Notes: a model not told the origin generated them from the letters alone. A stretch of 14,191 nucleotides of DNA from Candidatus Heimdallarchaeota archaeon AB_125 (GCA_001940755.1 MEHH01000037.1:1-14191); one strand, 5' to 3'. Positions 6,803-13,907 are shown, numbered from the stretch's first letter. Made by a program: numbers and translations.

Positions 6803-8527
6803 CTAACTTTTTGCTTTTTTTCTTCTTATTGACAAAGTTACTATTGAAAGTGCTAATAGAGAAACTAAGACTGCTATTGAGCTTTTGTTGGGATCATTTG
6901 GATCTAAAGGATCAGAACCATTTTGTACTTCCTCACCATCTAAAAGTCCGTCAAAGTCAGTGTCATTTTTCCATGGATTGCAGTTATTATTGTATTCCTC
7001 TAGATTAGTTAGTCCGTCTTCATCTAAATCATCAGCAGAATCATCCAACCAAGGATCTAGATCATACTTGATTTCCCAATCTGGTGCCATCCCATCATCA
7101 TCCGTATCATTTAATGGATAGAGATCTGAACTCCCAGCTGATCCTCCAATGCTGTATGTATTTGAATCGCCTAAATCATCCCAGTAATTTCCAATACTGG
7201 TGCTAGTATTGTGCCAATAGTTTGTTGCCACATTATCACTCGCTTGTGCTGTTCCAAAGAGTCTATTTTTTGTAAATATATTAAACCAAAACACGTTATC
7301 AATTGAGTTTTCTTTTACGTAAACTCCATATTCCTTATTTCTAGCAAAAATGTTTTGATAAATACTACAATCTTCTGTCTCCCTAAGATATAAGCCATAT
7401 ATCTCATTATCATAAATCTCATTATTTCTTATAATTAAAGAACCACAATGATACAAAGAGATTCCATGTTCTTTGCTTCCAATGAAGGAATTCCCTTCAA
7501 TAGTGCTGAAATAACAATGGACTAAATATATTGCTGCTGAAAAATCATTCAATCCAAATTTGTTATTTTTTACTTTTACATCATTAAGACCTTCGAAATA
7601 ACTCCAGAAATATCCATCTTTATATCTGTTACCTTCAATTTCTACAGCTGTTGTTGATCTGATAATTAAATACGTATTAGTGAAATAATTGTTCTTAATG
7701 TTGATCCTATCTCCTTTTACTACATTAACTCCACACCTATTCTCGGTTATGTTCACATTTTGACAATAAAATAAACCAATTCCTAAAAATCCCTCTACAT
7801 TAGAGCTCGATAGTTGATTAGTGATATTTAGATTTGAGCAATTCACAAAAAATATTTGTTCAAAAGATGATTCGTTGAATACTAAATCTACCTCATTCTT
7901 AAACCACCCAATAGGTTTATTGTTAACTGTGTTATTGTAGACTTCATAAGATAGACAATCGGAAAGATTATCATAATCACCCATATAAACACTTAAACCA
8001 AACACAGAGAATGTATTATTTGCAATTACAGAATTCTGAGCTCCATCAGCAAAGATGCCTACCCCATTGTTTTGAAAGGTATTATTAGCAATTATTGTGT
8101 TTCTAGATGTAAATACCCATATTCCCGCAATATCACCTGTTATAATATTATCAACTATTCTAGCTGTTCCAGAAGCTGCATGATCGATTTTAATACAGCT
8201 GTGTACAGCTGCAGCTACAATACAATTTTGAATTATGAAATGCTTAGTTGTGTACTCAACTTCTATTCCAAAAAAATAAGGGCTTTGTACATCATAGTTT
8301 TCTATCCTGTAGGGATCTTCTTCTGTTCCATTTCCTGGGAAACCTAATGTTATGAAATCATCATCAGAGTAAATTTTTATGTTATCAATTGAAGTATAAG
8401 CCTTAACATCATTTCCTAATACCGTCATTTCTGAAGAATTCTGAATCCTTGAAATCAAAATCACTTGAACAATCAATAGAACAATTAAAAACGACTTTTT
8501 CAACGAAATTTCTTTATTTCTCTTCAT
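6803..8527 (-). CDS. Surface-anchored right-handed beta-helix protein with calcium-type repeats
   Basis: 574 residues, ATG start. Residues about 10-28 form an N-terminal signal/anchor. A GNGTEEDPYRIENY motif (near 65-78) is the usual entry to NosD-like beta-helix domains, and about residues 80-440 carry repeated NN-rich coils (IIANNTFQNNGVGIF; VIANNTFSVFG; LIIRNNEIYDNEIYGLYL). The helix closes with GNYWDDLGDSNTY and DLYPL. Residues about 476-550 hold acidic thrombospondin type 3-like repeats (DTDDDGMAPDW; DDLDEDGLTNLEEY; DTDFDGLLDGEE) expected to bind calcium. A final membrane helix (about 551-567) and basic tail RRKKAKS anchor it. NosD-fold proteins often bind polysaccharides or take part in surface structures; the ligand is unknown. 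Many NxS/T sites suggest glycosylation. The TATA-like box is about 52 bases upstream, implying a short leader. Confidence 0.85.
   Translation of the reverse strand: MKRNKEISLKKSFLIVLLIVQVILISRIQNSSEMTVLGNDVKAYTSIDNIKIYSDDDFITLGFPGNGTEEDPYRIENYDVQSPYFFGIEVEYTTKHFIIQNCIVAAAVHSCIKIDHAASGTARIVDNIITGDIAGIWVFTSRNTIIANNTFQNNGVGIFADGAQNSVIANNTFSVFGLSVYMGDYDNLSDCLSYEVYNNTVNNKPIGWFKNEVDLVFNESSFEQIFFVNCSNLNITNQLSSSNVEGFLGIGLFYCQNVNITENRCGVNVVKGDRINIKNNYFTNTYLIIRSTTAVEIEGNRYKDGYFWSYFEGLNDVKVKNNKFGLNDFSAAIYLVHCYFSTIEGNSFIGSKEHGISLYHCGSLIIRNNEIYDNEIYGLYLRETEDCSIYQNIFARNKEYGVYVKENSIDNVFWFNIFTKNRLFGTAQASDNVATNYWHNTSTSIGNYWDDLGDSNTYSIGGSAGSSDLYPLNDTDDDGMAPDWEIKYDLDPWLDDSADDLDEDGLTNLEEYNNNCNPWKNDTDFDGLLDGEEVQNGSDPLDPNDPNKSSIAVLVSLLALSIVTLSIRRKKAKS
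6807..6830 (+). terminator. T-rich tract after the carbamoyltransferase gene
   Basis: Several T-runs start about 10 bases past the TAA of the carbamoyltransferase gene. They overlap the last lysine-rich codons of the convergent surface-protein gene, so the tract is dual-use: coding on one strand and a probable plus-strand terminator on the other. Confidence 0.4.
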
Positions 8528-8575
8528 CTAGAACAAACCTACAACCATTTGCTTGCATTCTTTTGGAACTCATAA

Positions 8576-8583
8576 AATATAAA
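8576..8583 (-). promoter_or_regulatory. TATA-like box of the surface-protein gene
   Basis: TTTATATT on the minus strand is centred about 52 bases before the ATG at 8527, so this transcript would carry a leader of roughly 25 bases, unlike the leaderless pattern elsewhere in the window. Confidence 0.35.
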
Positions 8584-8624
8584 CATTGTTAATGATATAT
8601 TGTTCTTAGACTTTAGCACAAAAC

Positions 8625-8632
8625 TTTTTACA
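8625..8632 (+). promoter_or_regulatory. TATA-like box that decides the nitrilase start
   Basis: TTTTTACA is centred 25 bases before the ATG at 8654. The in-frame TTG at 8600 lies upstream of this box and would add 18 residues before the conserved beginning MIKVASIQIAP, so it is rejected as start. Confidence 0.4.
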
Positions 8633-8653
8633 TTTCCAAAGCTTTTTTCAGTT

Positions 8654-9556
8654 ATGATTAAAGTTGCAAGTATACAAATTGCACCAATTTTTCTAGATGC
8701 ACAAAAAACATGGAATAAGCTAGCTGAGAAGATAGAAGAAGCTGCTTCAAATGGAGCAGAATTGGTTACATGGGGTGAGACTTTAATTCCAGCATATCCA
8801 ATATGGGTCTCTCCTTCAGGTGGAGCTAAATTCAATGATGAAGATCAGAAGAAAGTTTACTCAAAATATTGGGAAGAGGCTCTAAAGCTAAATGAAAGTT
8901 CTATTATTGAAGAAATGAAAGAATTAGCCAAGAAACTTGGAGTAATGTTTATGGGAGGTATTGCAGAGAAGGATGGAGCTTCAATTTATTGTACTTTACT
9001 AACTATTGATCAAAATGGTAAGATTCTGGGAAGACATCGTAAGCTTAAGCCAACCTATGAGGAAAGATTAGTATGGGCCGATGGTGATAGAGAGGGATTG
9101 AAAACCCATGATCTTAAGGGAATCAAAGTTGGTGGATTGAACTGTTGGGAGAATTGGTTACCTCTGGCAAGAGTAGCTTTACATTTGCAGGAAGAAATAC
9201 TACACATAGCTGTTTGGCCAGGAAGCTCGAAGTTAACTGAAGATATAACACGTTTTATCGCTCTAGAGGGACGTTCCTGGGTTGTGTCAACTTCAGGTTT
9301 AATCAGACCTACAGATTTTTCTCATCTAGATGAAACTGAATTTCCAATGAAAACAATTCTTGAATCTCGTTCTTCTAGTTGGCAGAATGGGGGTTCGGTT
9401 ATTGTTAATCCGAAAGGAGAAATTGTTGCTGGTCCTTTAATTGATGAAGAAGGCATCTTGTATGCTGATATTGATCCTCTCTTAGCGATTCAAGAGAGGC
9501 AAAACCTTGATATTAGTGGTCATTATTCTCGCTTTGATCTTTTCAACAAACCATAA
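8654..9556 (+). CDS. Carbon-nitrogen hydrolase, nitrilase (branch 1-like)
   Basis: 300 residues from the ATG at 8654, cytoplasmic. The catalytic triad of the nitrilase superfamily is complete: Glu42 in TWGETLIPAYP, Lys130 in HRKLKPTYEE, and Cys164 in GGLNCWENWLP. The CWEN context and the following LARVAL, together with RLVWADGD, resemble true nitrilases (R-CN to the carboxylic acid and ammonia) more than omega-amidase, carbamoylase or NAD synthetase relatives. These enzymes form spiral oligomers. Substrate cannot be read; aliphatic or aromatic nitriles and cyanide-related compounds are known for relatives. The protein is shorter at the C-terminus than most bacterial nitrilases, ending soon after SGHYSRFDLF. 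It stands alone on its strand between two minus-strand genes, with no aldoxime or nitrile hydratase gene beside it. Confidence 0.9.
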   Translation: MIKVASIQIAPIFLDAQKTWNKLAEKIEEAASNGAELVTWGETLIPAYPIWVSPSGGAKFNDEDQKKVYSKYWEEALKLNESSIIEEMKELAKKLGVMFMGGIAEKDGASIYCTLLTIDQNGKILGRHRKLKPTYEERLVWADGDREGLKTHDLKGIKVGGLNCWENWLPLARVALHLQEEILHIAVWPGSSKLTEDITRFIALEGRSWVVSTSGLIRPTDFSHLDETEFPMKTILESRSSSWQNGGSVIVNPKGEIVAGPLIDEEGILYADIDPLLAIQERQNLDISGHYSRFDLFNKP

Positions 9557-9581
9557 TTTCACAAAGAAGGGTAGGGAGAAA

Positions 9582-9632
9582 GCTAGCAAAAAAGTGCTTA
9601 TATGAGAATTATGTAAATATGGTCTTGCTAGC
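9582..9632. repeat. Inverted repeat GCTAGCAA / TTGCTAGC with 35-base spacer
   Basis: Perfect 8-base arms at 9582-9589 and 9625-9632 in the 132-base spacer after the nitrilase gene. The six-base core GCTAGC is itself palindromic, so the arms also work as direct repeats of the core. The spacer is AT-rich and has no open frame of note. It may be a hairpin in the 3' end of the nitrilase transcript, paired protein-binding sites, or chance. Confidence 0.35.
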
Positions 9633-9660
9633 CTCAATTTAATAATATTCAAAATTATTT

Positions 9661-9690
9661 AAAAACCCAAAAGAAAGTGGGAAATTTTTT
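9661..9690. terminator. Bidirectional terminator between nitrilase and prepilin genes
   Basis: On the minus strand, just after the prepilin-like stop, a short CCC/GGG stem is followed by TTTTT (9661-9665), reading out of the gene. On the plus strand a run of six T (9685-9690) lies about 130 bases after the nitrilase stop. Both convergent transcripts could end here. Confidence 0.35.
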
Positions 9691-9862
9691 ATCCAAAGAG
9701 GTTTTCAAAAGAAACTTGGGACCAATCAATTAAACTCATTATAATACCGAAGATAATTGCAAATATGAGTATAGCAATTCCAATGAGTAAAATCTCCTCT
9801 AGGATGGGACCACCTTTTTTGTTCTTTATTCTTAAACTTTTCAACATTTGAAAGATTAACAT
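9689..9862 (-). CDS. Very small archaeal prepilin-like protein (class III signal peptide)
   Basis: 57 residues from the ATG at 9862. In-frame alternatives are a TTG at 9871 and an ATG at 9847. A basic stretch SLRIKNKKG is followed by GPILEEILLIGIAILIFAIIFGIIM. Cleavage after KKG, as done by PibD/FlaK-type prepilin peptidase, would leave glycine at +1 and glutamate at +5, the diagnostic position of type IV pilins and archaellins, then a roughly 20-residue hydrophobic helix. The mature product would be only about 40 residues, ending DWSQVSFENLFG, with no globular head domain. It could be a minimal pilin, a pseudopilin-like assembly factor, or an unrelated single-pass membrane peptide. No pilus ATPase, membrane platform or peptidase gene is nearby. 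The TATA-like box is 32 bases before the chosen ATG. Confidence 0.65.
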   Translation of the reverse strand: MLIFQMLKSLRIKNKKGGPILEEILLIGIAILIFAIIFGIIMSLIDWSQVSFENLFG

Positions 9863-9890
9863 CTTAGTCAATGGTAGTACTCAAGGTTAA

Positions 9891-9898
9891 TATTTAAA
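9891..9898 (-). promoter_or_regulatory. TATA box of the prepilin-like gene
   Basis: TTTAAATA on the minus strand is centred 32 bases before the ATG at 9862 and 23 bases before the TTG at 9871. A good archaeal TATA match here supports the short gene being expressed. Confidence 0.5.
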
Positions 9899-9943
9899 CT
9901 CAACAAAAAATGGAAAAATCAATGATAGAGACTATCTAATGCT

Positions 9944-10825
9944 TTAAGTTGTTATCTTTATTTCAGCTTCGAATATCTCTTTTTCAGATGCAAGTTTTTT
10001 ATCTGTTTCTAACTTTCCTGCCATTATTTGAGCTGCAATACCAGATGTCACAGTTTTTTTGAATTTCTTAGAAAGATTTGTGAACCAAATCAATGGACCA
10101 AATTTCTTGGGTAATATAAGATTCTCCTTTGGTTTTAGTATAAGATTAACAATTTCTTGAGCCAATTTTATAACATCATATACTTTGAAAGAAGCTTTCC
10201 CAATATTTGCTACTTGGTTAAATTCTGTACCATAGGGTCCTGGCAAAACGGTAGAGACCTTTATTCCATATCCTTCCAATTCTTCTCTAATACAATCACT
10301 GAATACTTTTACAGCTGCTTTCGTTGCTGTATAAACAGCAAAAGGATATGTTGGTAGCATTGCTAATGATGAAGATAGGTTGATAATATGTCCATAACCT
10401 TGATCCTTCATTACTTTTGTAGCTTTTTGAGTTAATTTGATCAGAGAGAGTACATTAGTTTCAATCAATTCATTAATTTCCCTTTCAGGTTGTTCTAGAA
10501 ACAAATTTACCTTTCCTAATCCTGCATTGTTAATAAAAACATCAATTGATTCAAATACACTAATTGAAAGATCGATTATTTTATCTCTGTCTTCACTATC
10601 TCTTACATCTGCCACAATGGGTAATACCTTCAAACCCATTCGTTTTAGACTCCCAGCTGTTTGCATTAATTTTTTCTTTCTTCTTGCTACAATGACCATC
10701 TTTGGTTTGTGAGCTGCTAAAGCAAACGATACTGCCTTTCCTATCCCTGAAGAAGCGCCAGTAATAACTATTACTTTATCTCGAATTGGTGAATCCTTCA
10801 CTTCTTTATCCCTTACATTATGCAT
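9944..10825 (-). CDS. Classical short-chain dehydrogenase/reductase
   Basis: 293 residues, ATG start. The cofactor motif TGASSGIG is at 22-29, and the arginine pair at 48-49 after the second strand (IVARRK) points to NADP(H). VADVRD (71-76), NNAG (99-102), the serine cluster NLSSS (149-153), and Tyr165 with Lys169 (YTATK) complete the classical active site. PGPYGTEF (195-202) follows the substrate loop. A C-terminal extension (about 240-293) includes a hydrophobic stretch GPLIWFTNL and a basic segment, which may associate with membranes as in DHRS7-like or DltE-like enzymes. The substrate is unknown. It is not closely similar to the SDR at 1188-2060, which has the retinol-dehydrogenase style, so the two are not a recent duplication. 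The gene has its own promoter region upstream. Confidence 0.88.
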   Translation of the reverse strand: MHNVRDKEVKDSPIRDKVIVITGASSGIGKAVSFALAAHKPKMVIVARRKKKLMQTAGSLKRMGLKVLPIVADVRDSEDRDKIIDLSISVFESIDVFINNAGLGKVNLFLEQPEREINELIETNVLSLIKLTQKATKVMKDQGYGHIINLSSSLAMLPTYPFAVYTATKAAVKVFSDCIREELEGYGIKVSTVLPGPYGTEFNQVANIGKASFKVYDVIKLAQEIVNLILKPKENLILPKKFGPLIWFTNLSKKFKKTVTSGIAAQIMAGKLETDKKLASEKEIFEAEIKITT

Positions 10826-10852
10826 AATATCAGTAATTGTTCTAAAAAATTC

Positions 10853-10860
10853 TATAAAAA
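10853..10860 (-). promoter_or_regulatory. TATA-like box of the second SDR gene
   Basis: TTTTTATA on the minus strand is centred 31 bases before the ATG at 10825, giving a leader of only a few bases. Confidence 0.4.
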
Positions 10861-10941
10861 CCTAAAAAATATACATTAATCACCATAAGAATTAATTAAC
10901 AACAGAATGAATTAGGGAATGTGATAAGTGTTTTGAAGAAA

Positions 10942-11805
10942 TTAAATGAACATATGTTCCTTTCCTAAACTTTCCAGCATTTCAACTGCATTCTTTCTTT
11001 GTTCTGATCTAGCACCTTTTTTATCGATTAATGCTCCAATCGGAGATTCAATTGTTTTATCAAAAGCTTGTTTGAGTACATCTTCTGTCAAATCATCCAG
11101 TGAATGTTTAGCTGCTATGTGACTTATAAAAACATCTTCATTTTCCATCAGATATTTATGAAAACGATATGCATAATGGTTTCCACCAATTCCAATATAA
11201 CTCTGATTTTTGAAATTTCCTCGTTTTATGAATGCTTGAGCTGTTTCTATAATTGCTTCAATTACAGCTGTAGCACCAGTCTCATGTACCCAATACTCTT
11301 CACTACTACCTAGTTCCATGAAGATATGGGGGGTTGCTAATTTTGTAGGTCCATGATGAGTGACTTCAAGATCCACCTTAAATAAGTCTAGATTGAATTC
11401 TACCTGTTTTTGTTTTAACTTTCTCAATCCAAAATTAAGAGCCCAGCTAGAAGTATAGGAGAGCTCAGATTCTCTCCCAGCTAAGGTGATTTTTGACCAA
11501 TTTCCAGTTGGATGTATTAGTAGTGCTGGTGTACCAGAAGCAGCTCTATGTCGACTAGCAAAGATATACAGTTCTGCGTTTATCTCTTTATCAAGATGGT
11601 TTGATTCTACTCCATCTCTTTTTGAGTGAATTACCTTGATGTTATTAGAATCTTTAACCAATGAGTAAACTGGGTTATCATCAAATATCTCCTCAGTTTC
11701 TTTAAACAAGGATTGTTGATTAACAACTTTCCACATTGCTTGAGCAGCTTGATCTTTTTCAGGAACAATTATTGCTACCTTGGTTTTGATAGTCAAAATT
11801 ACCAC
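10942..11805 (-). CDS. dtdA: D-aminoacyl-tRNA deacylase, archaeal type
   Basis: 287 residues. The enzyme removes D-amino acids wrongly attached to tRNA, a proofreading step in translation; this DTD2/DtdA family is found in archaea and plants and is distinct from bacterial Dtd. Family blocks are clear: SRHRAASGTPALLIHPTGNW (84-103), EVTHHGPTKLATPHIFMELGSSEEYW (147-172), and GIGGNHYAYRF (205-215), followed by SHIAAKHSLDD. Histidine-rich motifs THHGPT and GGNHY probably form the active or zinc site. The start is a GTG; a TTG three codons later is an alternative, since the true N-terminal strand begins at TKVAIIVP. The TATA-like box is about 38 bases upstream, so a short leader is expected. No translation genes flank it. 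Confidence 0.92.
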   Translation of the reverse strand: MVILTIKTKVAIIVPEKDQAAQAMWKVVNQQSLFKETEEIFDDNPVYSLVKDSNNIKVIHSKRDGVESNHLDKEINAELYIFASRHRAASGTPALLIHPTGNWSKITLAGRESELSYTSSWALNFGLRKLKQKQVEFNLDLFKVDLEVTHHGPTKLATPHIFMELGSSEEYWVHETGATAVIEAIIETAQAFIKRGNFKNQSYIGIGGNHYAYRFHKYLMENEDVFISHIAAKHSLDDLTEDVLKQAFDKTIESPIGALIDKKGARSEQRKNAVEMLESLGKEHMFI

Positions 11806-11839
11806 TTCTCTCTTTGATAAGAAAAAGCTATTGAAGTGC

Positions 11840-11847
11840 TATAAAAG
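11840..11847 (-). promoter_or_regulatory. TATA-like box of dtdA
   Basis: CTTTTATA on the minus strand lies about 38 bases before the GTG at 11805. It also lies between dtdA and the end of the methyltransferase gene, showing that dtdA need not depend on read-through from upstream. Confidence 0.35.
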
Positions 11848-11856
11848 TTTAGAGAA

Positions 11857-12894
11857 TCATTCATTGTATGATATAACGTAAGTATCATTGATTTTCTTTA
11901 CATCCTTCAATTCTTTAAGTTTGAAACCAATTTCTTGTTTTGTTTTAACAGGAAAATCATAGAATTCATTCGTATATTTCAATTCTCCTTGTTTTTCAGC
12001 ATATATTTTCATATATTCCTTATGCTCTTCTAATCTATTCTGATTGTATTCATTGGCATAAAATACAATGTCATTTATTCTGTTGTTAATTATTTCATTG
12101 AAATTTTTAGCTATCTCAATCCCAACGCTATTTCTTTCCAGAGTCATTGCCGCAAGCATTGTTGTTCCTGTTCCTAGGAATGGATCAAACACCACATCAT
12201 GTTTTAGTGAGTACATACTAATTAATCGATATGCCAATTCAAAAGGAAAAGCAGCACTCCTTTCTCTTGTATTGCTTTGTTTAAGAGATTGATGAACACC
12301 TTTCAAATCCCAAACATCTGAAAACCATTTATTCCTTTCCTCCCAGAAGTAGGAACTAGTAATCCTTCTTTGCTTTTCTTTATCTGTTTTAAATTCTCTT
12401 TTACCCCCTTTACGAAATACTAGAATATACTCGTGTTCTAAAGTCACATACCCTCCGGGAGGTAACATCCCAGATCCCATGAATTTGTTTGGAGCATTAG
12501 TTAGTTTAGTCCATATAATAAGTGGGAGACATTGAAAACCTATCTTACAAAAATAAGATATTATTCTGGAATGAGATGAATATAATTTGAAGTCTTTTCC
12601 TACGCTCCTTGTTGCATCTCCTATGTTAATACATGCAATTCCATTTGTTTTCAAAATCCTGTATACTTCATTCCAGACTTTATCTAACTCTTGATGCATT
12701 AACTCAAATGCTAAATTCCCATCTTCATTGTCTAAAGCAATCTTAATTTCAGGATTAAGTTGAGAAAAAACAGAATCCCAGATCTGAATCATACAGTATG
12801 GGGGCGACGAAACCACAAGATTTACGGATTCATCACTTAAAAAACTTAAATCCCTTGCATCAGCAAAATACAATGTATGGTCCGTTGTTAACAT
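11857..12894 (-). CDS. DNA methyltransferase, beta class (SPPY, probably N4-cytosine)
   Basis: 345 residues from the ATG at 12894, preferred because a GAAGGTT purine-rich site sits 6 bases upstream; a TTG at 12909 is in frame. Motif IV SPPY is at 30-33, preceded by LYFADARDLSFL. Motif I, FDPFLGTGTT, comes late at 236-245 and is followed by VGIEI (258-262), preceded by a motif X-like segment FPFELAYRLI. The order IV, then X and I, defines the beta class; SPPY is typical of N4-cytosine enzymes, while DPPY marks most adenine ones. The region between (about 130-215) holds the presumed target recognition part. A C-terminal 70-residue charged extension is unassigned. It uses S-adenosylmethionine. 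No restriction enzyme of a known family lies beside it; the upstream neighbour is a LAGLIDADG endonuclease. Confidence 0.87.
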   Translation of the reverse strand: MLTTDHTLYFADARDLSFLSDESVNLVVSSPPYCMIQIWDSVFSQLNPEIKIALDNEDGNLAFELMHQELDKVWNEVYRILKTNGIACINIGDATRSVGKDFKLYSSHSRIISYFCKIGFQCLPLIIWTKLTNAPNKFMGSGMLPPGGYVTLEHEYILVFRKGGKREFKTDKEKQRRITSSYFWEERNKWFSDVWDLKGVHQSLKQSNTRERSAAFPFELAYRLISMYSLKHDVVFDPFLGTGTTMLAAMTLERNSVGIEIAKNFNEIINNRINDIVFYANEYNQNRLEEHKEYMKIYAEKQGELKYTNEFYDFPVKTKQEIGFKLKELKDVKKINDTYVISYNE

Positions 12895-12900
12895 AATACT

Positions 12901-12907
12901 AACCTTC
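12901..12907 (-). promoter_or_regulatory. Ribosome binding site deciding the methyltransferase start
   Basis: GAAGGTT on the minus strand lies 6 bases before the ATG at 12894, a good Shine-Dalgarno match. It is unusual here, where most genes look leaderless, and may reflect translation as the second gene of a transcript that starts upstream. Confidence 0.4.
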
Positions 12908-12947
12908 AATATTAAGTTTGAAAGGTAAGTTACAACATCAATTAAAG

Positions 12948-12955
12948 TATAAAAA
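12948..12955 (-). promoter_or_regulatory. Possible TATA-like box of the methyltransferase gene
   Basis: TTTTTATA on the minus strand lies in the spacer between the endonuclease stop and the methyltransferase start, about 57 bases before the ATG. It would give a leader of about 30 bases containing the Shine-Dalgarno site, so the gene could also be transcribed alone. Confidence 0.35.
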
Positions 12956-12992
12956 TTTACAGTATTCTAGATTGTGAAATTAGAAAAACGGA

Positions 12993-13907
12993 TTAATTTC
13001 TTCTTCTATTCCTTTTGATATCGTATCTTCTATAGCTTTCCAGTCTAGCTTCCCTTTTACATGGATTACAGTAGTTCTTTTTCGATAAATAGTTTCCAAT
13101 AATTATTCCACATCGTTTACATTTTCTTTTTGTTTGTTCCTTTTCTCTATAGAAAGTGTAAATAATTTCATATTTTCTTTCAAGGAAGAGTTCAGCATTC
13201 TCATAAAGGTTCTCGAAAAATCTTCTTTTTTCCTGACTAAGTATATTAAGTCCATAGTATTTCTTCTGTTGTATGTGTAGAGAACAAGGAATTTTATGGT
13301 GAATCTCAAGTATTTTTTTTATTCTTTTGAGAAAATCTAGACTTCCACTTGTAAAACCTACAACTGGAAAGTTTTTAACAATAGACACATGACCATCACC
13401 ATCAAAATACCCTCTGAGAAAATGCCAAAAATAGATTTTTGGTAAGTTTGGAAATTTCATTTTCTTTGATTTCCTGTTTTCAACTCCTAGCTCAATTAGG
13501 GAATTCACAATCTCCTTTCTACTTATTGCAATTCTATAATATTCTCTAGAAATTTCTTTTTTTATTGGATAGTTACTACCCATAGCATTGTTTATTTTTT
13601 TTAATATTGCAGGACTTCTTTGACCTATTGTTAATACTGAACCATTTTTCCTTATTCTAATAAAACCATCTGCAAATATGAAACCGAGAATATATGCCAT
13701 ATTTGGAGACCATTTCTTGAAGAAATCTATATCTATCGAATGTTTTACTGTTGCATCTATTTTTTTAAAACCAAGTGCTATTCTTTTTCCTCTAACGGAA
13801 TAAAGTGATCTTTCAAGTTTTTCTCCAATCTTCTTATCTGTTAGATTTAGATTCTTTTTTAAAAACTCGATTTCTTTATCTGACCACTTCTTTGGTAAAG
13901 ATTTCAC
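12993..13907 (-). CDS. Free-standing LAGLIDADG endonuclease with Myb-like and zinc-ribbon ends
   Basis: 304 residues with a GTG start; a TTATAATA box is centred 27 bases upstream. Residues about 6-50 (WSDKEIEFLKKNL through SVRGKRIALGF) look like a SANT/Myb-type helix-turn-helix. Two LAGLIDADG helices follow: YILGFIFADG at 72-81 and FLRGYFDGDG at 163-172, each with its catalytic aspartate (Asp80 and Asp171), so both half-sites look active in one chain. CKRCG (263-267) and CNPCK (280-284) form a C-terminal zinc ribbon, followed by an arginine-rich tail. Such enzymes cut long DNA sites and usually sit in introns or inteins. This one is an independent gene with its own promoter and no intron context visible. 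It is highly A/T-rich with a very lysine-rich product. It lies directly upstream of the methyltransferase gene, with about 100 bases between. Confidence 0.87.
   Translation of the reverse strand: MKSLPKKWSDKEIEFLKKNLNLTDKKIGEKLERSLYSVRGKRIALGFKKIDATVKHSIDIDFFKKWSPNMAYILGFIFADGFIRIRKNGSVLTIGQRSPAILKKINNAMGSNYPIKKEISREYYRIAISRKEIVNSLIELGVENRKSKKMKFPNLPKIYFWHFLRGYFDGDGHVSIVKNFPVVGFTSGSLDFLKRIKKILEIHHKIPCSLHIQQKKYYGLNILSQEKRRFFENLYENAELFLERKYEIIYTFYREKEQTKRKCKRCGIIIGNYLSKKNYCNPCKREARLESYRRYDIKRNRRRN

Noticed and set aside
6885..7121. A serine-rich plus-strand frame at the end of the surface-protein gene
   Set aside because: It is the complement of the aspartate-rich calcium repeats.
8072..8347. 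A 91-codon cysteine- and serine-rich plus-strand frame that looks at first like a small secreted cysteine-rich protein
   Set aside because: It is the antisense of the asparagine-rich beta-helix repeats, which explains the unusual composition.
9557..9688. A tRNA or small structured RNA gene in the spacer after the nitrilase gene
   Set aside because: No T-loop motif (GGTTCRA) or acceptor stem could be found here or in any other spacer; only the short inverted repeat remains.
1188..10825. The two SDR genes as a recent duplication flanking the region
   Set aside because: They share only the general SDR motifs; the sequences around NNAG and YxxxK and the C-terminal parts differ strongly.
12993..13907. 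The possibility that the LAGLIDADG frame is part of an intein or intron
   Set aside because: No split host gene is seen on either side, there are no splicing-junction residues, and the gene has its own TATA box and start.
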